64,000 nt of DNA from an uncultured Bradyrhizobium sp. (GTDB lineage Bacteria > Pseudomonadota > Alphaproteobacteria > Rhizobiales > Xanthobacteraceae). Numbering within the stretch: the first letter of the stretch is position 1; every line of letters starts with the position of its first letter. Under the pieces are notes generated by a model. That model saw nothing but the letters and a program-made list of their open reading frames with translations, ran no database searches and was not told the origin of the DNA. This document shows, in pieces, positions 35,856 to 43,878 of the stretch. The translations under genes and the position numbers were made by a program. Location: contig NZ_CANSMR010000017.1 in assembly GCF_947648125.1 (NCBI RefSeq), forward strand, positions 113,208 through 177,207, read 5' to 3'.

Positions 35856-37069
35856 CTAAGCGAAAAAACCGATCGCTCGAAATCATTGCTGACGACATCC
35901 ACGGGCTGGCGCGGACCAACATCTTCGACATCGGCGAGCTTCTGATTGAGGCCAAGGACCAGTGTGAACATGGGCAGTGGCTAGAATGGCTGGATAACGA
36001 ATTCGACTATGCGGCAAGCACCGCCGAACGGTACATGAACGCGGCGCGGCTGAGGGTCAAATTCCCCACAGTGAGGAATTTGAAGCTGGCCGCGAGCACC
36101 GTCTACAAGCTGGCAGATTGCGCGGATGCGGACTACCTGCCGTCCGTCATCCGGGAGCTGGCGAAGCATGCTGCCGACAAGCGGCTCACGCACCCCGATG
36201 CAGATCGCGTGATCAAGATCGGCATTGGTCGACATCGCCACGGTGATCACCCAGACGCAACGCTTGCCAAGCTCGTTAAGCTTGACGAGTTCAATGAGGA
36301 ATCTTGGCACCCGCAAGCTGTCGCAGATCTCCTGGAGCGTGATCCAGAAACCGACGAGATCGCTGAATCTATCGTCGACAAGATCGAGCAAGCGCACGAG
36401 GACACAGAGCGCGCGCAATGGGAAGCCGAGCAAGCGCGTAGGGAGGCGAAGTGGGAGGCAGAACGCAAAGCCGAGGACGAGGCCGAGTCTACCCTCGATG
36501 GGCCGATGCCGGAACTACCACCGGCAACCACGCCGCCGGAACCTCAGAAGTTTGACTCCGCCACACAATGGGCTGGCGCGGATGAGTTCTCCGATGCCGT
36601 TGAAACCCTCTCCGAGTTAAGCACGAAGCCGGCCAAGCGCTTCGTGGGCAAGGTCGACACCGACACGTTGCGCGGCGTCATCGACTTCTTGATGGCAGTG
36701 ATGGGGGCCGAGGCTGAGGAAAAAAGAGCGAAGCCGAAGGAGACCATCACGCTAGAGACCGCGCCGGACACCTCCACCTCGTTGAACTGGTCGACCACCG
36801 TCGACGGCAAGGTCCACCTCACCACTACGCCGGCCGCTGAGTTCAAGATCACCGGCACCGGATCGAACTTCACGCTGTCCCGCAAGCGACCCGGCGAGTG
36901 CTGGTCACCCGACCATATGATGGGTTGTTTCGACACGCTCGACGCAGCCAAGGCTGCCGTCGAGCAGCACGGCAAGCCGAAGGAGACCAGCACCACGCCG
37001 ACCACGACAGTGAAGACCGTGCCACTGACCTCGACGGAGCTAGATCGGCGGAAGGCAGGGGCGGCCTGA
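35852..37069 (+). CDS. DUF3102-like protein
   Basis: A 405-residue protein. The N-terminal 130 residues, with TNIFDIGELLIEAKDQCEHG then QWLEWLDNEFDYAASTAERY, match the DUF3102 pattern, often linked to plasmid and phage regions and thought to bind DNA. A central charged coiled region (HEDTERAQWEAEQARREAKW) and a beta-rich C-terminus with FTLSRKRPGECWSPDHMM follow. Overlaps upstream and downstream genes by a few bases, so it is part of a tightly coupled operon with the integrase. Function not established. Confidence 0.7.
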   Translation: MTKRKNRSLEIIADDIHGLARTNIFDIGELLIEAKDQCEHGQWLEWLDNEFDYAASTAERYMNAARLRVKFPTVRNLKLAASTVYKLADCADADYLPSVIRELAKHAADKRLTHPDADRVIKIGIGRHRHGDHPDATLAKLVKLDEFNEESWHPQAVADLLERDPETDEIAESIVDKIEQAHEDTERAQWEAEQARREAKWEAERKAEDEAESTLDGPMPELPPATTPPEPQKFDSATQWAGADEFSDAVETLSELSTKPAKRFVGKVDTDTLRGVIDFLMAVMGAEAEEKRAKPKETITLETAPDTSTSLNWSTTVDGKVHLTTTPAAEFKITGTGSNFTLSRKRPGECWSPDHMMGCFDTLDAAKAAVEQHGKPKETSTTPTTTVKTVPLTSTELDRRKAGAA

Positions 37070-37245
37070 TGAGCCGCGCTCGCCAGACCTTCAGGCAGTG
37101 CGACCTCGCCAAGGCAGTGAAGACCTTGGCGAAGGCCGGTTTGGCCGGGCGGATCGAGCTGGTTGACGGGAAGATCGTCGTGTACCTTGAGGCGCCGTCG
37201 GTTGTGCCCAAACCCCCGGATGCGATCGACTCCGAATGGGAGTAG
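37069..37245 (+). CDS. 58-residue protein preceding the integrase
   Basis: MSRARQTFRQCDLAKAVKTL then KAGLAGRIELVDGKIVVYLE: a short helix followed by a beta hairpin. It overlaps the previous stop by one base (TGATG) and ends 14 bp before the integrase ATG. This is a common companion of integrases in rhizobial islands; by location it could be an excisionase-like helper, but I do not see a clear HTH. Confidence 0.62.
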   Translation: MSRARQTFRQCDLAKAVKTLAKAGLAGRIELVDGKIVVYLEAPSVVPKPPDAIDSEWE

Positions 37246-37259
37246 CGGAGGCGCGGCCC

Positions 37260-38402
37260 ATGGCCGAGATCAAGCTGGAGTACGTCAACAGCTTCACCGA
37301 CAGCCGCGGCAAACGCCGACACGTTTTCCGCCGCAAGGGTCACAAGCGCACCTCGATCAAGGGCCGGCCCGGCTCCCAAGAGTTCATGGATCGCTACCAT
37401 GAATTGGTCGCCAAGACCGGCGGCAGCCCTGCGGAGATCGGGAAGGGCAAGGCCAAGGCTGGCACGATAGATGCCGTGATGCTGGCATTCTTTAGAAGTG
37501 ACGCATTCGAGAAAGCGCTGGCGCAAGAAACCCAGAACACTTGGCGCCCCATCCTTGAACGCTTCGCCGCGCACAAAACGCCCGCCGGTCGACGTTATGG
37601 CGATAACAGGATCGCCACCTTACGGGAGAAGCCGGTTCGCGACTTCCTCGCCGGCAAGACCGCCAACGCACAGAAAAACGCACTCACCGCGATCCGAGGC
37701 TTCATCCGCTACGCGGTCGCTCAGAAGTTCTTATCGTCAGATCCAACCAAGGAGATCGAGGTCCTCAAAGTCGACGGGCCGAAAAGCATGGGGCACATGA
37801 CCTGGCTCGAGCCGCAGGTTGAACAGTATCGAAAGCGCCACAGGCTTGGCACTGTGGCCCGGCTCGCTCTGGAGCTCCTACTAAACATCGCCGCGCGACG
37901 GCTCGATGCACACCTGATCGGGCAGCAACACATCAAGCGCACCGAGAAAGGCGACAAGCTGGTCTGGCGACCGAACAAGACTAAACGCAGCACCGGCAAG
38001 CTGCTCTCGATCAAGATCATGCCGACGCTGCAGGCAGCGATCGATGCGATCCCTAACAAGACCCGCGCCGATGGCGTGCTGACGTTCATCGTGAACGAAT
38101 ACGGCAAGGCGTTCGCCTCCGCCGCCGCCTTCGGTAATTGCTTCGCCCGGTGGTGCCGTGCTGCCGACCTGAAGCCGGTCTTGTGTGATGACGGCAAGGT
38201 CCGCAACTTCCGCGCCCATGGTCTGCGCAAGGCGGCGCTGCGGATGCTGGCGCACGCCGGCTGCACCGGTGTCGAGATGATGGCCGTCAGCGGTCATAGC
38301 AGTCTCGACCAACTGCAAGAATACCTGGAGGAGGTTGAGCAGGAACGCGCCGCCGACGCCGCGATGTCGAAGCTGGCGAACAGCGCGGGAACAGTAGAGT
38401 GA
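37260..38402 (+). CDS. tyrosine recombinase/integrase
   Basis: A 380-residue integrase. The N-terminal arm-binding region (MAEIKLEYVNSFTDSRGKRR) is followed by a SAM-like core-binding domain and a catalytic domain: first Arg in LNIAARRLDAHL (about residue 213), H-x-x-R in HGLRKAA (about 320), SGHSS (about 345) and the nucleophile Tyr in LQEYLEEV (about 355). ATG 37260 follows GGAGG. It sits 70 bp from the tRNA-Arg 3' end into which the island is inserted and reads toward it. Its last codons overlap the first right arm-type repeat. It should catalyse integration and excision. Confidence 0.92.
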   Translation: MAEIKLEYVNSFTDSRGKRRHVFRRKGHKRTSIKGRPGSQEFMDRYHELVAKTGGSPAEIGKGKAKAGTIDAVMLAFFRSDAFEKALAQETQNTWRPILERFAAHKTPAGRRYGDNRIATLREKPVRDFLAGKTANAQKNALTAIRGFIRYAVAQKFLSSDPTKEIEVLKVDGPKSMGHMTWLEPQVEQYRKRHRLGTVARLALELLLNIAARRLDAHLIGQQHIKRTEKGDKLVWRPNKTKRSTGKLLSIKIMPTLQAAIDAIPNKTRADGVLTFIVNEYGKAFASAAAFGNCFARWCRAADLKPVLCDDGKVRNFRAHGLRKAALRMLAHAGCTGVEMMAVSGHSSLDQLQEYLEEVEQERAADAAMSKLANSAGTVE

Positions 38403-38432
38403 CTAACGCCCGGCCATCGTGGTGACTAACGC
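38399..38432. promoter_or_regulatory. candidate right integrase arm sites
   Basis: Two direct copies of GTGACTAACGC at 38399-38409 and 38422-38432 (23-bp step) end 40 bp from the att core. The same motif occurs only near the opposite end. One copy overlaps the integrase stop. Confidence 0.62.
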
Positions 38433-38471
38433 AACATTAAGCTATTGAAAAATATGCAAGACCATTTTGGT

Positions 38472-38489
38472 ATGGCGATCCCGGGAAGA
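38472..38489. other. right attachment site within tRNA-Arg
   Basis: ATGGCGATCCCGGGAAGA covers the encoded CCA, discriminator, acceptor 3' strand and part of the T arm of the tRNA, and is identical to 15878-15895. Confidence 0.85.
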
Positions 38490-38549
38490 CTCGAACTTCC
38501 GACCTACGGTTTAGGAAACCGTCGCTCTATCCGGCTGAGCTACGGGACC
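38473..38549 (-). tRNA. tRNA-Arg(CCT)
   Basis: A complete 77-nt cloverleaf on the minus strand: acceptor GGTCCCG/CGGGATC, D arm GCTCAGCCGGATAGAGC, anticodon stem ACGGT/ACCGT with loop TTCCTAA (anticodon CCT), T loop GTTCGAGTC, and encoded CCA. The island restores its 3' end, so it should remain functional. This tRNA is a frequent integration target. Confidence 0.93.
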
Positions 38550-38629
38550 GCACCGCCCGCAGCGAAGCACATGCGGGCGCCGCCATCCCATAGCAGAGGC
38601 GCCGGGTGATCGCCAGCCCGCGCCGCACT

Positions 38630-38700
38630 AGAGCGTGTTCGAGCGAAGTGGGCACCGGTTCGCGTGAAGAAAACGCGTCAAAACAAGAAGCTAGAGCAGC
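38630..38700. repeat. dispersed intergenic repeat, family C copy
   Basis: CTAGAGCGTGTTCGAGCGAA, GTGGGCACCGGTTCGCGTGA and AGAAAACGCGTCAAAAC match, in reverse orientation, the repeat at 3490-3555. Confidence 0.6.
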
Positions 38701-38757
38701 GGTTCTGACCGCTGCTCGAGGCGCGCGCGAAGTTGAGCGGATTTGTTCGTGTCGTCG

Positions 38758-40263
38758 TTACGCCACCTGCCGGGCCGGCTTCGCGCCAGCATCGGCCGTG
38801 CTGGCCCGACGCGCCGGCAGAAACTCGATCGCCTCATCCTTCAGCGAGCCGAAGCGCAGCGTCATGATATCGAGCGCATAATTCTGGTAGAGCCGCCACG
38901 GCCGGCGCGAGCCCTGTTTGGGGAACCTGGCGGCGGCGCGCTGGATATAGCCCGAGGAGAAATCCACCCAGGGCAGCTCGGTCACGGTCGGATCGTTCCG
39001 CCGCGGCGTCACTTGCGCGTAGCCGTGCGCCTTCATGTGGTTGAGCATGCGGCAGACATATTCGCAGGTCAGGTCGCATTTCAGCGTCCATGACGCGTTG
39101 GTGTAGCCGAACGCCGCGGCAAGATTCGGCACGCCCGAATACATCAGCCCCTTGTAGTTCATGGTCTTCGACAGATCGACCGGCGCGCCGTCGACCTTGA
39201 TCTCGAGCCCGCCGAGCACCTGCAGATCGAGGCCGGTCGCGGTCACCACGACGTCGGCGTCGAGGACATTGCCGCTCTTGAGCTTGATGCCGCCGGGCGT
39301 GAAGGTCTCGATCTGGTCGGTCACGACAGACGAGCCGCCGCTGCGCAGCGATTGAAAGAGATCGCCGTTCGGCACCAGGCAGAGCCGCTGGTCCCACGGA
39401 TTGTAGCTCGGCGTAAAATGCGTGGCGACGTCGTAGTCCGGGCCGAGCGCATGGCGCACGCCGCCGAGGATCAGCTTCTTGACGCGCTCGGGATCGCGCT
39501 TGCAGAGCCGGTAGAAATACATGCCGAACAGCACGTTCTTCCAGCGCGTCAGGCCGTAGGCGAGTTTTGCCGGCAGCCGCGCCCGCAGCCAGTTGGCGAC
39601 CTTATCCTCGTCCGGCCGCGCCACGACATAGGTCGGAGAACGCTGCAGCATCGTGACGTGGGCGGCGGTCTTGGCCATTTCCGGCACCAGCGTCACCGCG
39701 GTCGCGCCGCTGCCGATCACCACGACGTTCTTGCCGGCATAGTCGATGTCGTCGGTCCACTTCTGCGGATGGACGACGCGGCCGGCGAAATCGGCAATGC
39801 CGGGGAAGTCCGGCGTGTAGCCGTGCTCATATTTGTAGTAGCCGCTGCACATGAACAGGAAATTGCAGGTAAGACGCTCGATCGTCTGCTCCGGCCCGCG
39901 CTCGACCTCAACTGTCCATTGCGACTCGGCCGACGACCAGTCGGCACGCACGACGCGGTGGTTGAAGCGGATCTTCTTGTCGATGCCGTACACGCGCGCG
40001 GTCTCGCGCACATAATTCAGGATCGACGGGCCATCGGCGATCGCCTTCGGCTCGGTCCACGGCCGGAACGAATAGCCGAGCGTGTACATGTCGGAGTCGG
40101 AGCGGATGCCGGGATAGCGGAACAGGTCCCAGGTCCCGCCGATGCAATCGCGGCCTTCGAGAATGGCGTAGCTGCGGTCCGGACAATTGGTCTGCAGATG
40201 ATAGCCGGCACCGATGCCCGACAGCCCGGCACCCACGATCAATACGTCGAAATGAGCAGACAT
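38758..40263 (-). CDS. flavin-containing (Baeyer-Villiger type) monooxygenase
   Basis: A 501-residue NADPH-dependent flavoprotein. FAD motif VLIVGAGLSGIGAGYHL at the N-terminus, NADPH motif VVVIGSGATAVTL near residue 180, and the fingerprint F-x-G-x-x-x-H-x-x-x-W as FAGRVVHPQKW just before it. This suits the EthA-like group of FMO/BVMO enzymes that oxidise ketones or sulfur compounds. ATG follows GGGAGGG. Divergent from a TetR regulator with a palindrome between, so probably substrate-inducible. Actual substrate unknown. Confidence 0.88.
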   Translation of the reverse strand: MSAHFDVLIVGAGLSGIGAGYHLQTNCPDRSYAILEGRDCIGGTWDLFRYPGIRSDSDMYTLGYSFRPWTEPKAIADGPSILNYVRETARVYGIDKKIRFNHRVVRADWSSAESQWTVEVERGPEQTIERLTCNFLFMCSGYYKYEHGYTPDFPGIADFAGRVVHPQKWTDDIDYAGKNVVVIGSGATAVTLVPEMAKTAAHVTMLQRSPTYVVARPDEDKVANWLRARLPAKLAYGLTRWKNVLFGMYFYRLCKRDPERVKKLILGGVRHALGPDYDVATHFTPSYNPWDQRLCLVPNGDLFQSLRSGGSSVVTDQIETFTPGGIKLKSGNVLDADVVVTATGLDLQVLGGLEIKVDGAPVDLSKTMNYKGLMYSGVPNLAAAFGYTNASWTLKCDLTCEYVCRMLNHMKAHGYAQVTPRRNDPTVTELPWVDFSSGYIQRAAARFPKQGSRRPWRLYQNYALDIMTLRFGSLKDEAIEFLPARRASTADAGAKPARQVA

Positions 40264-40287
40264 GCCCTGACCCTCCCGCGGCAGAAT

Positions 40288-40305
40288 TGACAATTCGTAT
40301 TGTCA
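40288..40305. promoter_or_regulatory. candidate TetR operator
   Basis: TGACAAT-TCGT-ATTGTCA is a perfect 7-bp palindrome in the 61-bp gap between the monooxygenase and TetR starts; a further pair TTGTCA/TGACAA overlaps it and reaches 40326. This is a typical TetR-type site for divergent control. Confidence 0.62.
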
Positions 40306-40324
40306 GATAACTTGACATCTGACA

Positions 40325-40999
40325 ATGGCTCGTGTCAATACACTTTTCATGGCAAGCAGCCGGAAAGCCCGCCTCTATGGCGGTATGGACGCCGAGGAAC
40401 GCCGCGCCGAGCGGCGGCTGAAGCTGATCGACGCGGCGATCGAGGTCTACGGCGAGGTCGGCTATCGCGGCGCGACCGTGAAAGCGATCTGCGAGGCGGC
40501 CGAGCTCACCGAACGCTATTTCTACGAATCCTTTTCCAACAGCGAAGCCCTGCTGATCGCCGCCTACAACCATGTCGTCGGCCACCTCCACGAGGAGATG
40601 ACGGCAGCCGCGGCGGCGGCCGGCGACGATGCCGAGATGAGGCTGCGCGCCGCGCTGACGCTGTATTTTACCCGGCTGAAGGAGCACCCGAAGCCCGCGC
40701 GGGTCTTTCTGCTCGAGATTTCCGGCATCAGCCCGGCGGTCGATGCCGTCAAAGTCGACGCCCTGCACGTCTTCAGCGACATCCTGGTGCCGCCGACGCT
40801 CGATCCCAAACACGGTGACAAAGCCGCGGCTGCCACGCTGCTCTCGATCGGCATGGTCGGCGCGGTCATCTCGATCGCGCTGCGCTGGGTCTCGAAGCAA
40901 TATCCGCAAGCCGTCGCGGACGTCGTCGCGATCGCCGCCAGCTTCTGCCGCGTGGCATTGACCGAGGCCGATCGCCGCCAGGATTTGCGCTCGGCGTAG
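40325..40999 (+). CDS. TetR-family transcriptional regulator
   Basis: A 224-residue regulator. The HTH is clear: ERRLKLIDAAIEVYGEVGYR, then VKAICEAAELTERYFYESFS. The ligand-binding C-terminal domain is helical. The frame opens at ATG 40325, inside the palindromic region and without a good ribosome-binding site; ATG 40349 or 40385 are alternatives. Likely repressor of the divergent monooxygenase. Confidence 0.88.
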   Translation: MARVNTLFMASSRKARLYGGMDAEERRAERRLKLIDAAIEVYGEVGYRGATVKAICEAAELTERYFYESFSNSEALLIAAYNHVVGHLHEEMTAAAAAAGDDAEMRLRAALTLYFTRLKEHPKPARVFLLEISGISPAVDAVKVDALHVFSDILVPPTLDPKHGDKAAAATLLSIGMVGAVISIALRWVSKQYPQAVADVVAIAASFCRVALTEADRRQDLRSA

Positions 41000-41206
41000 C
41001 AGCGGCCGGATCGGGCGGCCGGCCGAACCCGCCGATTTTCGATGATGTTTCGCCAGGGTTTGCAGGCCGGGCGCTTGGCCGCACCGTCGATTTCGCTTGC
41101 ATGTCGGGCGCGCCGGGTTCTCTTATGCACGGTACCGGGCGAAAGCAGGCGCGACCTGTTTCGCTCTACGAAACAACCGAACTCTGCATAGGGCGGAGCT
41201 GAGCCT

Positions 41207-42304
41207 TTGGTCGACCTGCACAGGCTTGACGATGTGACCGCGCGCCTCGGCGACGTGGTTCTCGATCCGACGACCTGGCCGTCCTTCATGGACGAGGTCT
41301 GCGGCGCGGTCGGCGCGACCGGGGCTGCGATGCTTCAGAGCGATATCCGCACCGAAGACATTCCGCGCTCGGAATCGATCTCCGACTATTTCACCAAGAC
41401 CTATTTCCCGCACAATCTTCATCTCACCGACATCCGCGCGGCACGCGGCGTGCCGCTGATGCACGCCGGCGTCGATATCATCACCGATGCGGACCTGTTC
41501 GAGTCCGAAGCCGAGATGCTGCGCGATCCGCTTTACGCGACGCTCGGCGAGTTCGGGCTGAAATGGTTTGCCGCGATCGGCTTCCGCGCCGGCCCGGCAT
41601 TGTGGGCGCTGAGCATCCAGCGCTCACCGAAGGAAGGCATGTTCGATGCCGACGAGGTCAAGGCGCTCTCGCGCGTGTCGGCGCGGCTCACTGAAGCCGC
41701 GACGCTGTCCACCGTGGTCGGCCGCTCTGCGCTCTCGGGCATCACCGGCGCGCTCGACCTGATCCAGGTCGCGGCGATTGCCGTCGGCCGCTTCGGCGCC
41801 GTCATCGGCATGAACGGCCAGGCGGAAGCCTGCCTCGGCCATGACCTTGCGATCCGCAACAACCGCCTCACCCTGCTCGACCGGCAGGCCAATGCCGATC
41901 TGGCCAGGCTGATTGATCTGCTGGCCCACAGCTCGGACCTGCATCCGCTCCCGACATCGCCGATCGTGGTGCGCAGGATCGACAAGCGGCCGATCGTGAT
42001 CCAGATGCAGCCGGTGCCTCCCGCCGCACGCTCACCGTTCCTGGGCGCGCGCGCGATCCTGTTGATCCGCGATCTCGAGGGCAACGCCGCGTTCGATCAG
42101 GCGCTGCTGGCGGCGGCGTTCGAGCTGACGCCGGCGCAGGCGCGCCTCGCCACGCGACTTGCGCGCGGCGATTCGGTTGAGGCGGCCGCACAGGAAGCCG
42201 GCATTGCCCTCGCCACCGCGCGCAATCAGCTCAAGACGATTTTCCAGAAAACCGGCACGCATCGGCAGGCGGAACTCGTCGCATTGCTGCATAGAGTGAA
42301 ATGA
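41207..42304 (+). CDS. LuxR-type HTH regulator
   Basis: A 365-residue protein ending in a LuxR-like helix-turn-helix: FELTPAQARLATRLARGDSV, then AAQEAGIALATARNQLKTIF and QKTGTHRQAELVALL. The N-terminal 290 residues may sense a ligand (PAS-like) but show no recognised domain. It uses a TTG start at 41207 after GGAG. It stands alone; targets unknown. Confidence 0.82.
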   Translation: MVDLHRLDDVTARLGDVVLDPTTWPSFMDEVCGAVGATGAAMLQSDIRTEDIPRSESISDYFTKTYFPHNLHLTDIRAARGVPLMHAGVDIITDADLFESEAEMLRDPLYATLGEFGLKWFAAIGFRAGPALWALSIQRSPKEGMFDADEVKALSRVSARLTEAATLSTVVGRSALSGITGALDLIQVAAIAVGRFGAVIGMNGQAEACLGHDLAIRNNRLTLLDRQANADLARLIDLLAHSSDLHPLPTSPIVVRRIDKRPIVIQMQPVPPAARSPFLGARAILLIRDLEGNAAFDQALLAAAFELTPAQARLATRLARGDSVEAAAQEAGIALATARNQLKTIFQKTGTHRQAELVALLHRVK

Positions 42305-42509
42305 ACTATTCGAGGCGAATTGTTCCAATTTCCGGCGCGCCGTTACGGCAAGAATTCTTGAAACATTGCAATTGCGTACAGCGATTATCGATCAGGCCAA
42401 ACGGCCGATCTGCGACTTAAATGATCAGGGAAATCGTCCGGTTCCAGGTGACAAGCGTCTCTAAAATGGCGACAATCTGCTCACTCTGTGTCGTTCGGAT
42501 TTGGTTGCA

Positions 42510-43181
42510 ATGTCCGTGATGCCGTCACGATCATCGACGTTGGCTGTTGCCACTTTCGTCGCCGCGTTCGCGCTGGCGCCGTTGAGCGCGCACGCGCAAT
42601 GGTGGCGCAGCGCGCCGAAGGATTTCGAGGATTGCGCCGACCTCGCCGAGAAGGCGAAGTCCAGGGAAGACAAGACCGCGCAACTCGCCGACTGCAATGC
42701 CAAGTTTGCCGGACGCCGCAAGCCCGGCGGCGGCTACACCTACTACGACTTCATGCAGGATCGCAGCTTCGACATCGCCGGCCCCAATCCAACACCGGAC
42801 GAGCAGAAGAAGATCGACCAGGAATATACCGGCTATCTCGAGAAGGAGCGTCGCTCCAGCATCGTCGCGGCGTTCAATGCCAAGCAGCTCGAGCGGCAGG
42901 AAAAGCAGCCGGTGCGGCCGCCGCAGATCCAGCAGGCGTCATTGCACAATGAGCCGGCGCGCCATGAGACTGCGAAAGTCCCCGCCGCACGCCCAGCCAA
43001 GCCGCGGGTTGCTGCTGCCCCCCTTCCCAGGGTACGGCCGCAGGCGGCGAGTTGCGTAAAGGGTACGTTCTCCTGCGAATGGCCGCGGCTTTCCGAAGGA
43101 TTGGACGGCCTGAAGAAACTGTTCACGCCGGCATCTCCGCCGCCGACCAAGATTGCGAAGCGAACCGACGTCAATCGGTAA
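42510..43181 (+). CDS. exported protein of unknown function
   Basis: A 223-residue protein with a signal peptide (ending PLSAHA-QW). The mature front has DFEDCADLAEKAKSREDKTA and GGGYTYYDFMQDRSFDIAGP, with paired cysteines; the C-terminal half is proline/alanine-rich with an SCVKGTFSCEWP segment. Bradyrhizobium genomes carry related proteins. The last 11 bp overlap the convergent CAP-domain gene. Confidence 0.65.
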   Translation: MSVMPSRSSTLAVATFVAAFALAPLSAHAQWWRSAPKDFEDCADLAEKAKSREDKTAQLADCNAKFAGRRKPGGGYTYYDFMQDRSFDIAGPNPTPDEQKKIDQEYTGYLEKERRSSIVAAFNAKQLERQEKQPVRPPQIQQASLHNEPARHETAKVPAARPAKPRVAAAPLPRVRPQAASCVKGTFSCEWPRLSEGLDGLKKLFTPASPPPTKIAKRTDVNR

Positions 43182-43593
43182 TCACCATCGCCCAGAACCT
43201 GCGGTACGGCGACTTCGGGTTGTCGACGAAGGCCACACCCACGCGCTTTGCGCCTGGCATCAAGAGATTCTCGCGATGCCCCGCCGAGTTCTCCCACTGC
43301 TTCAGCATTTCGGCGAAGGCGATAAAGCCGGCGCCGATATTTTCCGCGGCGCGCTGCTTCTTCAGCGGAGCGATGCGGGTGAAGAAGCTGCCGCCCGCGG
43401 AGTGGCTGACCGATCCGGTCGCCGACATCGCCTGCGCCTGCTTCAGCGCCATCGCATTCAGCTTCGCGTCGAGCTTCACCGCGGGCATATGATTGGCGCG
43501 CCGGTAGGCACTAATCGAACCGGAATAGTCGGCGGCGCTTGCCGCCGTCGTGATGCCGAGCACGAAGGTGAGCGCGAGGAACAGCAGCTTCAT
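43171..43593 (-). CDS. CAP-domain (SCP/PR-1) secreted protein
   Basis: A 140-residue exported protein: signal peptide MKLLFLALTFVLGITTAASA, then a CAP domain with ISAYRRANHMPAVKLDAKLN, ENIGAGFIAFAEMLKQWENS and AGHRENLLMPGAKRVGVAF, which include the conserved His and Glu. Bacterial CAP proteins are envelope-associated and of uncertain activity. Confidence 0.85.
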   Translation of the reverse strand: MKLLFLALTFVLGITTAASAADYSGSISAYRRANHMPAVKLDAKLNAMALKQAQAMSATGSVSHSAGGSFFTRIAPLKKQRAAENIGAGFIAFAEMLKQWENSAGHRENLLMPGAKRVGVAFVDNPKSPYRRFWAMVITD

Positions 43594-43615
43594 CTGAGGT
43601 CTTCTCTGCGATGGA

Positions 43616-43822
43616 TCAGTGCGCGCGACCGCGCTTGTGGTGTCGAGGCGTAACCGGTTTGTGCGCAGGCCCAGCCGATCGGCTCGATGCCGCGGCCGCC
43701 GCGCGCTGCTCCTGCAGACGCGCATCGTAGCCCGGCGAAGGCGTCACGGTCGGCGGCGCGGCGCTAACCGGGCCGGCTGCGAGCGCAGCAAGCGTGAGCA
43801 GCATGATGCAGGATCGTTTCAT
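43616..43822 (-). CDS. small secreted protein
   Basis: A 68-residue protein with a strong GAGGAGG site and a signal peptide (MKRSCIMLLTLAALAAGPVS then AA). The mature tail is rich in proline, alanine, arginine and histidine (PVTPRHHKRGRAH). It precedes the CAP-domain gene on the same strand by 22 bp, so they are probably co-transcribed. Confidence 0.58.
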   Translation of the reverse strand: MKRSCIMLLTLAALAAGPVSAAPPTVTPSPGYDARLQEQRAAAAASSRSAGPAHKPVTPRHHKRGRAH

Positions 43823-43878
43823 GATGTCACCTCCTCGGTTATCCGAACGATATGCCAGACGATCGTCGGCGCTCATGG

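Larger units (their letters stand above)
15878..38489 (+). mobile_element. tRNA-Arg-integrated genomic island, phage-satellite-like (22.6 kb)
   Basis: Bounded by an 18-bp perfect direct repeat, ATGGCGATCCCGGGAAGA, at 15878-15895 and 38472-38489. The right copy is the 3' end of an intact tRNA-Arg(CCT). A tyrosine integrase lies 70 bp inside the right end. The content is phage-like (replication initiator with embedded iterons, terminase, Arc-type repressor) but lacks recognisable capsid, portal or tail genes. It also carries surface-polysaccharide cargo, a SIR2-like protein, two serine recombinases and many tiny ORFs. Alternatives are a decayed prophage or an integrative mobilisable island; the absence of relaxase and conjugation genes disfavours a conjugative element. 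Confidence 0.85.
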
